From Anarhynchus alexandrinus (lineage: Eukaryota; Chordata; Aves; Charadriiformes; Charadriidae): a DNA stretch of 64,000 nucleotides. This document shows positions 24,875 through 36,430 of the stretch, in pieces (the first letter of the stretch is position 1; each line of letters starts with the position of its first letter). The notes beneath the pieces were generated by a model. It made no database searches, had not been told where the DNA came from, and was given only the letters and a program-made list of their open reading frames with translations. Made by a program: the position numbers and the translations under genes. The DNA lies in NCBI GenBank assembly GCA_008711295.1, contig VUYV01000017.1, positions 483,303-547,302 on the forward strand. The letters are read 5' to 3'.

Positions 24875-25036
24875 TGGTTCCTTCAAATTCATAATATCCC
24901 TTGTTTGAAGGCAATTATTCATAAAATTTTTGTTTACAGAAAAATTGAAAAGGAATGCTTATCTAAAACTCTAGTGTATTATTGAAAACTTTTTCCATTT
25001 ATAATATTGTTCAGGAACCAAGCATTCTGTATTACT
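24875..25036. repeat. Direct duplication, copy 1 (162 bp)
   Basis: The block from 'tggttccttcaaattcataa' to 'gcattctgtattact' recurs 541 bp to the right at 25416-25577 with only about three differences, one cluster in the 'attgaaaactttttcc' part and one t/c near the end. Inside each copy, near the left edge, an inverted repeat ccttcaaa/tttgaagg can pair. The high identity between copies in an otherwise unique intron indicates a recent local duplication or an assembly artefact. Confidence 0.95.
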
Positions 25037-25415
25037 GTTATTTTGCTATTGTAGGGTTTTGCTACTGGAAATTATATGTGAATCTAGAGAATCAGCTTAT
25101 ATACTTTATTCTGTGCTGTTCAGTTAGCTATTATTCCTCCCATAATTCCGTGAAAAGCTGAAAAAAGAGTAATAAAATTCATGTTGCTTACTGAAATATT
25201 TAGTAACTAGTCCTTATATCAGCAGAGTCCAGCTGCCTACTTTGGTATCCCGAAGAACCTTGGGAGAAGACAAACAATCAAATAGTGTTTAGTAAGACAC
25301 TGGTGTTCTAACATGAAAATACACTAGTATCTAAAAATTATTTATAGTATTCTTTTTTTTTCCATGTGAATAGGATGCGTAAACTGCCTTCTGCTTTACT
25401 GCTAACACATATAAA

Positions 25416-25577
25416 TGGTTCCTTCAAATTCATAATATCCCTTGTTTGAAGGCAATTATTCATAAAATTTTTGTTTACAGAAAAATTGAAAAGGAATGCT
25501 TATCTAAAACTCTAGTGTATTATTGAAACTTATTTCCATTTATAATATTGTTCAGGAACCAAGCATTCTGCATTACT
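25416..25577. repeat. Direct duplication, copy 2 (162 bp)
   Basis: Second copy of the 24875-25036 block, in the same orientation with a constant offset of 541 bp. The 379 bp between the copies show no similarity to either and no transposon signature. Identity ends abruptly at both edges. Confidence 0.95.
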
Positions 25578-27090
25578 TGTTGAAACGATGTTCTGAGAAG
25601 TTTTCCTTTATTGTGAAACACATTATGTTGCCAGAAATTCTTAATTAGTATATTGGTGATTCATCATTATAAGTAGATAAGATCTTAAGATTAGCCTTTT
25701 ATTCTGACCATTAAAAGCCTGCCATTACTGCATATGATTATGAGATCTAGTTCACTTTACCTTCTGTGATGTTTTATTTAGTCTTTTAGAGGAGAAAAAA
25801 GAAATTTCCCGCTGCACTTGAAAGTAAATTACAGGCTTTCATTTTCTGCATTGAATTAAAGCGTGCTGCTTTATTTGATCTAGACAATAAGGCATATGTA
25901 GCTGAACAAAACTTTGCAAATGCTGGTAGCTTAAAAAAAATAAATTAGTCCAGGGTGAACTACTCCAGGAACAAACTAAACAGTAATCATTAACTTGACA
26001 CATTTTAACAATCTAATTTGGTAAGTAATTGATCAAGTTAGATTCTTAAACCATTCGGTCTTGATATTTCAAGTCTGGAAAACAGAAGGGTTACAACTGA
26101 GAATGTAAGTGTATTAAAAAATCTTTAGGGAACTTAACAGACAACATGAAATTGCACAGAATATACAGGAAAGGTGTAATTTTCAGCATAGTAGCTTTGC
26201 CTAGTTCTGCCTGTTAGATTGAAGACATACTGATCTTGTCACGTTCAGCAGCTGGGCTTGTGCAATATCTTTTTCCCACTTGGAGGGGTTAATTAGCCTT
26301 CTTTCAGAATGTGGCCTGTTTAGCTTACATTCACATGCAACAAGCACTGACTATACAAAGCAAGACCATTAACAGAGGATGTGTCCAACTGCTTAATTAG
26401 CCAGAATGAAAAGGATCTTTGTCAAACATTCATCTGTTGCTTGTGATACACCTGACAGTCCCATTGGGCAAGGATGACGTCTTTTCTGCTGTAATATGTA
26501 GTTCCTTTGCTTATATGCAGTATCAGTGAAAAATTGAGAGACTTCATTTAGATTATAAAAATGTAACTGCTCGGTGTTGATGCAATGTAAAAGAATTACA
26601 CTGACTGCCTCGCTAATGTGGTGCTAGAAAAACTTCCAGTGAATATGAAGACTATGAAGGTTGACTGTCAAACATACTGTGTGGCATCTACAAGGAAAAA
26701 TCTGTACTCTAGTGAGCTATAGTAAAGAATTGCATTTAGGATGGAGACTTAGAGCAGAATAATGGAAGCAACATAACCACTTTTGAATAAATTGATATCA
26801 AAGTCATTAGGTTTATTTCTGCTTAGGCGAAACCGATGACAAAGTTTATATTCCACAACCATGCTTTAGTTATCCTAGTTTGCCTACTGATAAATCAGTG
26901 TGTAGAGCAACTAGTTAACCTGTCAGACTATTAATAAAAATGTATTACAGTTCTGAGGTAGAGAAGCACATCAGATTGTATGCTTAAACGTAGGGCTGTC
27001 TCCAAATTGACAGTGCGGCGATAAAATGGACTCAGTCTCCAAAACAATTCAATCAAAAATATGTTTGCAGTTTACACATTACATGGCTTC
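25578..27090. other. Intronic sequence without genes
   Basis: AT-rich unique-looking sequence; no exon, RNA gene or transposon recognised. Confidence 0.5.
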
Positions 27091-27480
27091 CCTGTCCTGT
27101 AGATGGGATGACATAGTGTGGAGTTTGGTAGGTCAGTGTAGCTGTGACAGCTCTATGGTGGGTAGTCCTAGGCTGGGCCATGGGGTCCTCTGGGGTCTCT
27201 CAAGTTCTCTCTGAGGGTTCTCTCTCACCTAACCCTGGATTCTCTGTCATGTGTCCTGATATGTCTCTGGACATCATCACTGCCCAGACTGGGCAGAAAA
27301 CACTCAATTCTTGGCTATCCCCATTCAGCATCCTTCAGCGTCTAACAGCAGAGTCTGCTGTCACTGGCGCTTGCAGTCTGCCCATCTCAAAGCTTCTCCC
27401 CAGTGACCAACAACTGGTTTACAACCAAAGTATCCTCTGTTCTTATTTTGAAGCTGCTCTCTTTTCCTAAAGGGCTAATG
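27091..27480. other. Moderately GC-rich block, unclassified
   Basis: The composition rises above that of the flanks ('ggtgggtagtcctaggctgg', 'tggggtcctctggggtctct', 'ctgcccagactgggcagaaa'). Open frames of 62 and 108 codons on the + strand show no domain. It resembles a fragment of an LTR or other repeat in texture, but I cannot name a family. Confidence 0.3.
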
Positions 27481-29227
27481 CTAATGTCAGCCAGGCACAA
27501 TCCATGACAACTGCTGCAAGGAAATTAACACATTATGTTCCACACTTTGATGAGGGTACCTGGCTCTGATTTCTTGAGCATCTTGAGTTGCAGCTGTAAT
27601 GATCAAGTACTGCCTGAGATGTGACATAGCAATTAACGGATACATGGCAATATGGAACAGTCTCACCAGTCAAAATTGTATTTGACTGTAGTAGCATTCC
27701 TTCTCCTTTGCAGTGATTGACATGTTTGTACACTGTAACCACAAAAACAACTTAGAGTCAAGTAAAGCTAAGAGCTGATATAAAATAATGCCTTTTAATT
27801 CTTTTCAGCTCTTCACTTTTGCTTCCCATTGGAGCTGCAGTATCTTAAATGATCGTTTGTTGGAATTGGTGGCTTAAACTGACCTGTTTAATTGTTCTCT
27901 GAAACTAAGTGGAAGTGCTTGCATAGCAGAGAGGTGGTTTAGGAAGTTACTCAGTGTTTAGCTTTTGATTTCCGCTATTCTGCCAGCTTGACAATGTTTT
28001 TCTCTGGGTTACATGTAAGAGTCAGCACAGGCTTGCTCAGACAAGCTGGCTCTTTTTTCACTTTAATTTTGAAGGAATTTTCCAAGTCCAAGATAATGGG
28101 CTGAAAAAAAAGTACGTGTGACTAATGAGGTATGGTGAAAGTACATCCCTAAGTGAGTAGATATATCCATAGGATTGTTCTGATGCTTTTGAAAAATTTT
28201 AAGTTCTTAATGGCAGAACTCTTGCTTTGACAAAACAGCACTGTCTAGACTACACTTTTTTTTTCTTTTATGACATTTTTTTTTTTACTTTTATGTATGA
28301 TGATGGAAAATAGCAATTACTAAAAGGGATTGTTTTCTAAATAATTTCAATATAAAGGAATTAGCCTTTGTTAAATAATAGTTGGCTCTGCTTTCTAAAT
28401 AGGTAAAATATTTATTTATTAAAATCTCTGACTTCATTAAGTGAAAGATCATTTACAAGTCAGTTGAATGTACTTTGAAGTTCATAGTTTCCCTTAAATG
28501 CCAGTTTCATTGCATGTCTTCCTTTAAGAATGTTGATCTTTTTTACAACTCAGGTTCTATTTTGTTAGCAGTGACTTTGTGCTGCGCAAGGGCTAAGTAA
28601 AACATGAGTTACTCAAATTTAGAAAATAGTTCCAGTGTTTAAGTATAAAACTAAAATACTCAGCTCATTAGTATTCCATTGGGAATGTTGCCATTGTCTA
28701 TGTCATATGTTATGTCCTGCAAACCCCAGAAAGTATTTAGTATCCCATTGTGCTGTGCTGCAACTCTCTTCAAAAGGTATAATAATCACTGCTATGATTA
28801 TTATTTCCATATATGTGTTTAGGCATATGTATATAAAGCATAAGTTCCCTGTTTGCCTTTATTTGCAAAAGATAGTTTTCTGAATCTCTGATTCAGTTTA
28901 TTTAAGCTCATACGTTTACATTGTGGATTAGTTTGATGTAGTGCACTTAAGGATATCTTACATGGCATAGTGCCTTGTTAATTTATCTGCAGACACTTTA
29001 AGATGATTGTTTATTGAAAACTAAAGGATATTTCTTTCTGGATGTTATTACGAGAAGTTGCATGTTCTCATTAATATTGAAATTAAGGGAGAAGCTATTG
29101 GTTTTCAGTTTGGGTGGACTGATACTGGAACTGTGGCACAGATTTTAGCAATAAATAAATTTATTTTGGATTTTATACAGCATTTTCTATAGGCAAAAAG
29201 GGTATGAAATTTACTATTTTACAGTAA
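27481..29227. other. Intronic sequence without genes
   Basis: AT-rich sequence with T runs near 28256-28290. No coding exon or clear repeat was recognised. Confidence 0.5.
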
Positions 29228-31985
29228 ACATAGAAACACAGAATGGTAGAATAGTTTGCGTTGGAAGGGAACTTTAAGGGTTATCTAGTCCACCACCCCT
29301 GCAATAAGAAGGGACATCTTCAACTACATCAGGTTGCTCAAAGCCCCATCCAACCTGAGCTTGAATGTTTCCAGAGATGGGGCATCTACCATCTCTCTGG
29401 GCAACCTGTTGCAGTGTTTCACCATGCTCATCGTAAAAAATGTCTTCCTTATATCTAGTTTGAATCTTCCCTTCTTTAGTTTAAAACCATTAGCTCTTGT
29501 CTATCACAATAGGCCCTACTGAAAAGTCTATCCCCATTTTTCTTATAAGCTCCCTTCAAGTACTGGAAGTCTGCAGTAAGGTCTCCCTGGAGCCTTCTCT
29601 CCTCCATGCTCAACAACCCCAACTCTCTCAGCCTTTCCTCATAGGGGAGGTGCTCCAGCCCTCTGATCATCTTCATGGCCCTCCTCTGGACGCACTCCAA
29701 CAGGTCCATGTCTTTCCTGTACTGAGGACTCCAGAGCTGGATGCAACACTCCAGGTGGGGTCTCATCAGTGTGGAGCAGAGGGATGGAATCACATCCCTT
29801 GATCTGCTGGCAATACTTCTTTTGATGCAGCCCAGGATACAGCTGGCTTTCTGGGCTGCGAGTACATATTGCTGGCTCACATCCAGCCTTTCATCCACCA
29901 ATACCCCCAAGTCTTTCTCAGCAGGGCTGCCCTCAATCCCTTCATCTCCCAGCCTGTATTGATACTGGGGGTTGCCCCAAGCCCAGTGCAGGACCCTGCT
30001 CTTGTTGACCTCATGAGACTCACACGGGCCCACTTCTTGAGCCTGTCCAGGTCCCTCTGGATGACATCCTGTCCCTCAGGTGTGTCAACTGCACCACAAA
30101 GCTTGGTGTTGTCAGCAAGCTTGCTGAGTGTGCACTCAATCCCACTGTCTATGTCGCTGATGAAGATATTGAACAGTACCAATATGGAAACCTGAGGGAC
30201 ATCACTCATCACTGGTCTCCATCTGGACACTGAGCCATTGACCATTACTCTCTGGATGCGAGCATCCAACCAATTCTTCATCCACCAAACAGTCCACCCA
30301 TCAAATCCATACCTCTCCAATTTAGAGAGCAGGATATTGTGGGGGACCGTGTCAAAGGCCTTACAGAAGTCCAGATAGATGACATCCATAGCTCTTCCCT
30401 TGTTCACTGATGTAGTCATTCCATCATAGAAGGCCACTAGGTTGGCCAGGCAGGACTTGCCCTTGGTGAAGCCATGCTTACTGTCTTGAATCACGTCCCT
30501 GTCCTCCATGTGCCTTAGCATAGCTTCTAGGAGGCTCTGTTCCATGATCTTCCTAGGCAGAGAGGTGAAGCTGACAGTTTGGTAGCTCCCAGGGTCCTCC
30601 TTTCTACCCTTTTTAAAAATGGGTGCAATGCTTCCCTTTTTCCATTCACTGGTGACTTCATCTGGCTGCCATGACTTTTCAAATATCATGGAGAGTGGCT
30701 TGGCAGCTACATCAGCCACTTCCCTCAGGACTCTGGGATGCATCTCACCAGGTCTTATGAACTGTACTTATTTATGTTCAGGTTCCTCAGATGGTCACAA
30801 ACCTGATCTTCTCTTACAGTGGGAAGGACTTTGTTCCCTGAGTCCCTGCTTTGCAGTCCGTCCAAGGGAGAGGTGTGGGAAGAGAGGCTGCCAGTGAAGA
30901 CTGAGGCAAAAAAAGTTGTTGAGTACCTCAGACTTCTCCTCGTCTGTTGTTACCAGTTTGCCGGTTGCATTCATCATGGGGGGTACGCTTTCTTTGACCT
31001 TCCTTTTCTGGCTAACATACCTGTAGAAGCCTTTCTTAGTATTCCTTGCATCCCTTACCAAATTCAGCTCCAGCTGTGCCTTGGCCTTCCCTATCCCTAC
31101 CCAAGGTATACTCTTCCCAGTATACCTGTCCCTGCTGCCACTACCTGTGCATTTCCTTCTTGTGCTTTAGTTTGACCACCAGGTCTTGACTCATGCATGC
31201 CAGTCTCTTGTCTTCCTTTCCAGATTTCTTACACCTGGGATTGAGAGCTTTTGTGCTCTATGGAAAGCATCCTTAATGATCTGCCAGCTCTGTTCTGCTG
31301 GCAGTTTCCCAGGGGATCCTGTTGACTAACTCCTTGAAGACCTGGAAGTTTCCTTTCCTAAAATTCAGGGTCCTGACTTTACTCTTCGCCTTGTCTGTAT
31401 CCCTCGTGTCTGCACACTCCACCAGTGTGTGATCACTGCAGCACAGGCTGCCTCCAGTCTTGACATCACCGATTATCTCACTTGCCTTGGTGTCCATCAA
31501 GTCCAGTATCGCATCCCCTCTGGAAGGGCTGTCTGTTACCTGTCTTAAGAAGTTATCCTCAATGCACTCCCCAGGAGTCTCCTGGATTGCCTACAGCTCG
31601 CCCTGCTACTTTTCCAGCAGGTGTCAGGGTGGCTGAATATATAGTGTCGTGAGGTCTCCTGCAGCTGGAGTAAGAAGGCTTTGTCAGCAGGCTTCTCTTG
31701 GGCAGGTGGCCTGCAGTAAACACCAACCACAAGGTTCCCTTTGTTGTCTCAGTCTCTAGTTGTTACCCATAAGCTTTCAACCTGCTCATGGGTATTCTTC
31801 AGAGACAGCTTTTCACAATCTAGCAATATCTTGATGTAGAGGGCAATCCTTCTGCCCCTCCTTCCTCACCTGTCCCTTCTGAAGAGCCTGTAGCCATTGA
31901 TACCAGCACTTCACTCATGGGATTCTTCCCACCAACTTTCAGTAACGGCAACTAGGTCTGGCAGCATGGTGGCTTCCAACTTCTC
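29228..31985 (-). mobile_element. CR1 LINE, 5'-truncated, about 2.75 kb
   Basis: This is the largest repeat in the window. Its 3' end is at the left, where the + strand 'catagaaacacagaatggta' gives on the minus strand the decayed ATTCTATG-like tail, followed by the conserved 3' UTR ('gttggaagggaactttaagg'). Moving right come the RT C-terminus, the RT core, the linker and the C-terminal part of the AP-type endonuclease (about 31273-31730), fading out at about 31.98 kb. The 5' end is missing, as is usual for CR1, which is copied from its 3' end. Confidence 0.95.
29476..31730 (-). pseudogene. CR1 ORF2 remnant (endonuclease-reverse transcriptase)
   Basis: ORF2 nicks target DNA and reverse-transcribes CR1 RNA in the nucleus. 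Pieces are readable in order on the minus strand: endonuclease (31730-31545 with 'GVYCRPPAQEKP', and 31500-31273 with 'CSDHTLVE'), linker (31061-30795 with 'TKKGFYRYVSQKRK'), RT (30743-29877) and C-terminus (30033-29476). The RT has '[16 protein letters not shown]' with its first catalytic Asp. The motif that should be F/L-A-D-D reads LADN (30119-30108), so a catalytic Asp is lost. A frame change near 30010 separates the RT core from the C-terminal part, and stops separate the upstream pieces. The copy cannot encode active enzyme. Confidence 0.9.
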
Positions 31986-33636
31986 TATATTTATCCTGTG
32001 GACATCCATTTTCATTGATAAGTTTTTTAACATTTCAGTTGTCATCTGTGAAGTTCTATTCCTTTTTTTCATTTTGTATCCTGATTTTTGTCAGGCATGC
32101 TGGAAACAAGTAGAGGTTTCAGACAACATGACAACTCTGAAAGTCTATTGATTAATCTCAAATAGGTTTGATCAACAATTTATCAGTCTTTCTGAATATT
32201 TCAGAAGAAGCGGTTAAATCTGTCAGATACCATAGGCATGCTTCCATGGAGTTTAAACCAATGATTGTCCCAGTTGGCAAGGTCCCGCCCCTATCGCCCA
32301 CCCCCATCCAAAATTTATATACCTGTTTCCTGCTTTGCACTGACTACATTTGAATGCAAAGTGAGTCAGAGGTAGTTGGAAGGGGGGGACTGCAGAAGCC
32401 CAGCTTTAAATCAGTTTAAACTGCTTAGGGGGTGGAGATTAAAGCCTAGTTTCTTCACTGTCAGCCATCTGCGTATGTTCACTTAAACTAAAAAAAATCG
32501 CCTGGATAGGGCATTCTAATTATTTTTAGGTTTTTTTTCATATAAACCTCTTATTATGCACAGTAATGCTATTCATTTTTAGTGACATTGGTCCACAGGT
32601 TGCCAAAGTATTCTGTAGCTAATATAGATTAATAGAGATTAAAGGCAGTAAAATTTTTAGATCGCAGAGTATTTGGTTTACAGACAAGTAACTTGTATTT
32701 GTTTACTGTCATCCTTCACAGAAGCATACAGTATTCTGTTTTGAAGGTACCAGGTGAAGAACCGACCTCACCTCGTTATTTTCACCAGTTAATCACCCAC
32801 TGTTTAAAATGAAATATAAAAAAAATACCTAATATGACCATCGATAGCATTGTCATTTCTGCTGAGCAAAATTGAGGAATCCTGTAATTCCCAGTCACGT
32901 TTCCTATGAAGGCATAAGTCATCCTTGGTTGTTGTTCAGATAAGTTTTCTTTGTAAGACATTTTCCTTGATTCTTGAACTGTTTCTTCATCCTATCCAAA
33001 TTTCCATTGTTCCCTTTAAATGTCAGGGCCACGATCTCAGTCACTTTTCTACCTCATATGTGTTTCTATATGGTTTTAGTGTCCAAAAGTTTCTTCTGCT
33101 CAGATTTTAACTATAGTGGTTGCTTTAATGCTTTCTACTGAAGAAGGTTATTTGAGTTGCTTTTTCACTGTGACTCATTAAATGCTTTTCAGAGTTTGCT
33201 TTCCAGATTACAGCCCTTCGTTCTGTGGCCTGCTAGAAGTTTGACTTTGAATTTGAATATACAGAGATTTTGTAGTGTAATTCAGTAAGCCAGAGGAAAA
33301 AGCAGTTTTGAATGATAAACAGTTATTTACAAGCTGAGAGATTTGCTGCTGATTTTTCTGAGTTATTTATAAAGTGACAAAACTCAGAGAAGTGATACAT
33401 GTTTCTGCACATGTAAATAAAAGGTATTTTGAATATAACTGAGATAAAAGAAGATAAAACCCCATTTGTGCTGGTAAGCTAGTAGGGGAAAGAACATTTT
33501 GGCTCATACCAGGATTGGTATTAGCTAATTTTAAGATCCAGCTAGAGATAAGCAACAAATTTGTGTGCTAATATAAGTGACGAAGTAAAAAAAAAAATGC
33601 ACTAACCTTTTAATTTTACGTCTTAATTTTATTCAG
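31986..33636. other. Intron just upstream of the RFX3 ATG exon
   Basis: AT-rich sequence after the CR1 5' end. A C-rich run ('gcccctatcgcccaccccca') lies at about 32286. The last 30 nt before the exon are pyrimidine-rich and end in attcag. No other gene signal is seen. Confidence 0.5.
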
Positions 33637-33761
33637 AGATCACGATGCAGACATCAGAGACTGGGTCGGATACAGGTTCGACTGTGACTTTACAGACATC
33701 TGTGGCTGGCCAGGCAGCAGTGCCCACACAGGTAGTACAGCAAGTACCAGTTCAGCAACAG
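33637..33761 (+). CDS. RFX3: RFX3 first coding exon (residues 1-39)
   Basis: RFX3 is a regulatory factor X transcription factor. It binds X-box promoters of ciliary genes as a homodimer or RFX heterodimer, acts in the nucleus, and is needed for ciliogenesis, left-right patterning and islet cell development. This exon follows an acceptor ttattcag (AG 33635-33636) and ends at a cag|gtaggt donor. The ATG is at 33645, with 8 nt of 5' UTR in the exon and A at -3. It encodes MQTSETGSDTGSTVTLQTSV and continues to a Gln/Val-rich end (residues 29-39, VVQQVPVQQQ region), which is the RFX1-3-type N-terminus. The coding part is 117 nt, ending in phase 0. Identification rests on recall of the vertebrate RFX3 N-terminus and on the agreement of three further exons in order and frame. 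Confidence 0.95.
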
Positions 33762-36035
33762 GTAGGTGGCTGTTAGTTTTAGTAGATTAAAAAAAGACTT
33801 TCAGGAATGCAGTGAAGAACTTGATTTGTACAAGGCTGCTAAGTGAACTCTTTTGCTCTGCTTTTATCAATTTTATTTTGCTGGAATTAAAATAGCCAGA
33901 GAAAGACAAGCTGTTTTCAGGATCTGTTCCTTAACTAGAGCATTTGACAAGCACCGGTAGTACACATACATGATTCTAACCGTAGGTTATTATGGATTTT
34001 GTGTAATAGTTCAGAGAAATTTACTTCAGTTTATGTTACTGAACATTTACGTTTTTTTCCTTTGAATAATGAATAATGAATATGTTTCTGATATTAGTGC
34101 CTATATAATTTCTCCTTTCATTTGGATGTCCAAGTAACTGCAGTAGAAATATAAAAATGAAAAGCACTGTCCTTTGCATCTCTAGTCTTGACTGCCTACA
34201 GATCTTTGCACAATGTCGTGGAAGTATTTGTGGTGTGACAATAGGTAATTTGTGAGGGAAGTAAGAAGACTTTTGTGGCAGCCAGCACAGTGCACACTTC
34301 TGTTACATGAGATGGTCATTCACCTATGCACCACCCACAAGCTTTGGAAAGAGTGGTGGCTGAAGAAAATGGGGAGGAAAAAAGGAAACGTATGGAGGCA
34401 GAAAACAGGGACTGAATATGAAAGTCAGCTGTCCAAGACTTCTGGAATAGACAGAAATTAGCTGTCTGTCTGATGTTGTTTTTAATCAAAAACTGACTTC
34501 ACAGTTTCAGAATCAATATGAGAACTAGACATATTCTATATAAACTATATTCAATAGTTTATTGAATAGTGTAATTTGTTTCTGTGCCAGTAGAACACTT
34601 TTCCCTAAATCAAGTTCTTCAGCATTTGTTAAGTTTAGTTCTAAAATTCCAGGTGTTGCATTTTTATGTGTTCCACAGTCTCATATATTTCATTAACATT
34701 TTTTTTGCTCATGTACAGACTCAATTTATAAATCCTCATAGTTCCATTACTATAGTTTCTATTTAAATCTTCACATATCTTTTAGGATGCAAGCTTGTTT
34801 TTAAAAAAAATTATTCAGAAAAACATTGAATTTGGACTTAAAAATTTATTTAAATACTTGTCTTTGTGTGTTTGCTCAGAATTCACCACTAGTGAATCAA
34901 TAATTTTTTGAAATATTTTCTCCTTAGGTTCAGACTGTTAAATAGCTCTCTTTCTCTTTACTTGAATGTTGATTAGGGTAGAGACATTTGAATACGATGT
35001 TATCGTTGTAATTGAAACTTCATTGATGCCTGAACTTAGCTAACCTTTGTAGGAGGTTTTGTCTGGTTAACTCTTTTGTAAGGTTTGTGAAGTGCAAGAC
35101 TACTTTTCTTTATGAAATAAGATCTGGATAGTTTGTCTGATTTTTATGTTCTTTCATGATGACAGGTGTTTAATGGATGTAGTTGATGTGATTTGTTCTT
35201 TGTTATTCCTGTTTCAGCTTTTCAGATAAAAGATGGTAATTTGGTAGTGCTACACAGTTCCTTGTTTTAAGCCTATTATATATATGATGGTCTGGTATTA
35301 CATACTGAATTTTATCCATGTGAAGTACTGATCAGTGTGAGGAATTGAAGATTGGTAACCAGTTAGTGGCATATAGGATACTTTATAATGTTGTAATTCT
35401 AATCATTGGACTGATTGAACTGTAAGGATAGGATCTTCTATGCATTTCTGTTCTGTCTTTGTCACAAGCAAATGAAGAATGAGCTGGGCTTTGGTGTTTA
35501 TAAACTTTGCTTGTGCAAAGTTTCTACCTTTATGAAAACTTCTAGGATAGAATTGGCTTCTTGTTTTCCCACATAACGCATTAATCTTTGTCACTGGCTG
35601 TCTGTATCTTTGCTGAAGTTATTCCAGTTGTCCTTTATTAATTTACTACTCATGTCAAAACACAGAAGCCCAGGAGTGGATTGTTTTTTTCTTGCTTGAT
35701 TATACCTTAATGAGAACAGAAAACTGAATTTTTTTGTTGCACTGAGTATGTAAAACTGTCCCTGATCAACCTTACATACATCTCCTTTAGTACTTCTGCT
35801 TCTGAGTATTCCCTTTCATTGAATACTCCATCATTATTTTGGATTATTTTTCCCTGTGGGGATATTAGATTATATTTTTCCAGCTGACTTTTAACACTGT
35901 CCGTAGGAATCAGCATAATGTTTCAGAAAGGAAAGCTAAGAGGTCAACCCAGACAAGGAAGAGGAGTTTCTTAAAAGTTTTGCAGGAATTGCAGATGCAA
36001 CAAGCATGTTGGGAAATCCAGTGCAGACAGTATTG

Positions 36036-36430
36036 CAGAGGGAACTGGGGTTGTTTAGCCTGGAGAAGTGGAGGCTGAGGGGAGACCTTATCAGTCTCTA
36101 CAACTACCTGAAAGGAGGTTGTAGGGAGGTGGGGGCTGACCTCTTCTCCCTGGTGACAGGTGATAGGATGAGAGGAAATGGGTTCAAGTTATGTCAGACG
36201 AGGTTTAGATTGGATATTAGAAAAAAATTATACACTGAAAGGGTTATTAAACATTGGAATAGGCTGCCCAGGGAGGTGGTGGATTCGCCATCCCTGGAGG
36301 TGTTTAAAAAAAGGGTAGATGTGGTGCTTGAGGACATGGTTTAGAAGTGGTTTTGTCGGGTTAGGTTAATGGTTGGACTTGATGATCTTAAAGGTCCCTT
36401 CCAACCTCAGCAATTCTATGATTCTATGAT
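36036..36430 (+). mobile_element. CR1 LINE 3' end, relatively well preserved
   Basis: The sense frame 36006-36344 encodes the CR1 ORF2 C-terminus ('[20 protein letters not shown]', later '[20 protein letters not shown]') and ends at a stop at 36342-36344. The 3' UTR follows ('gttggacttgatgatcttaa', 'aggtcccttccaacctcagc') and then the tail (attctatg)2 at 36413-36428. The intact frame and tail make it one of the younger CR1 copies here. It is truncated at its 5' end near 36036 and lies in the same orientation as RFX3. Confidence 0.95.

Noticed and set aside
30819..31175. 118-codon + frame and other + frames over the CR1 at 29-32 kb
   Set aside because: They are antisense to CR1 ORF2 and have no independent support.
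34252..34461. 69-codon + frame in the first RFX3 coding intron
   Set aside because: Not bounded by a fitting acceptor and donor in RFX3 phase; no known RFX3 isoform sequence is recognised.
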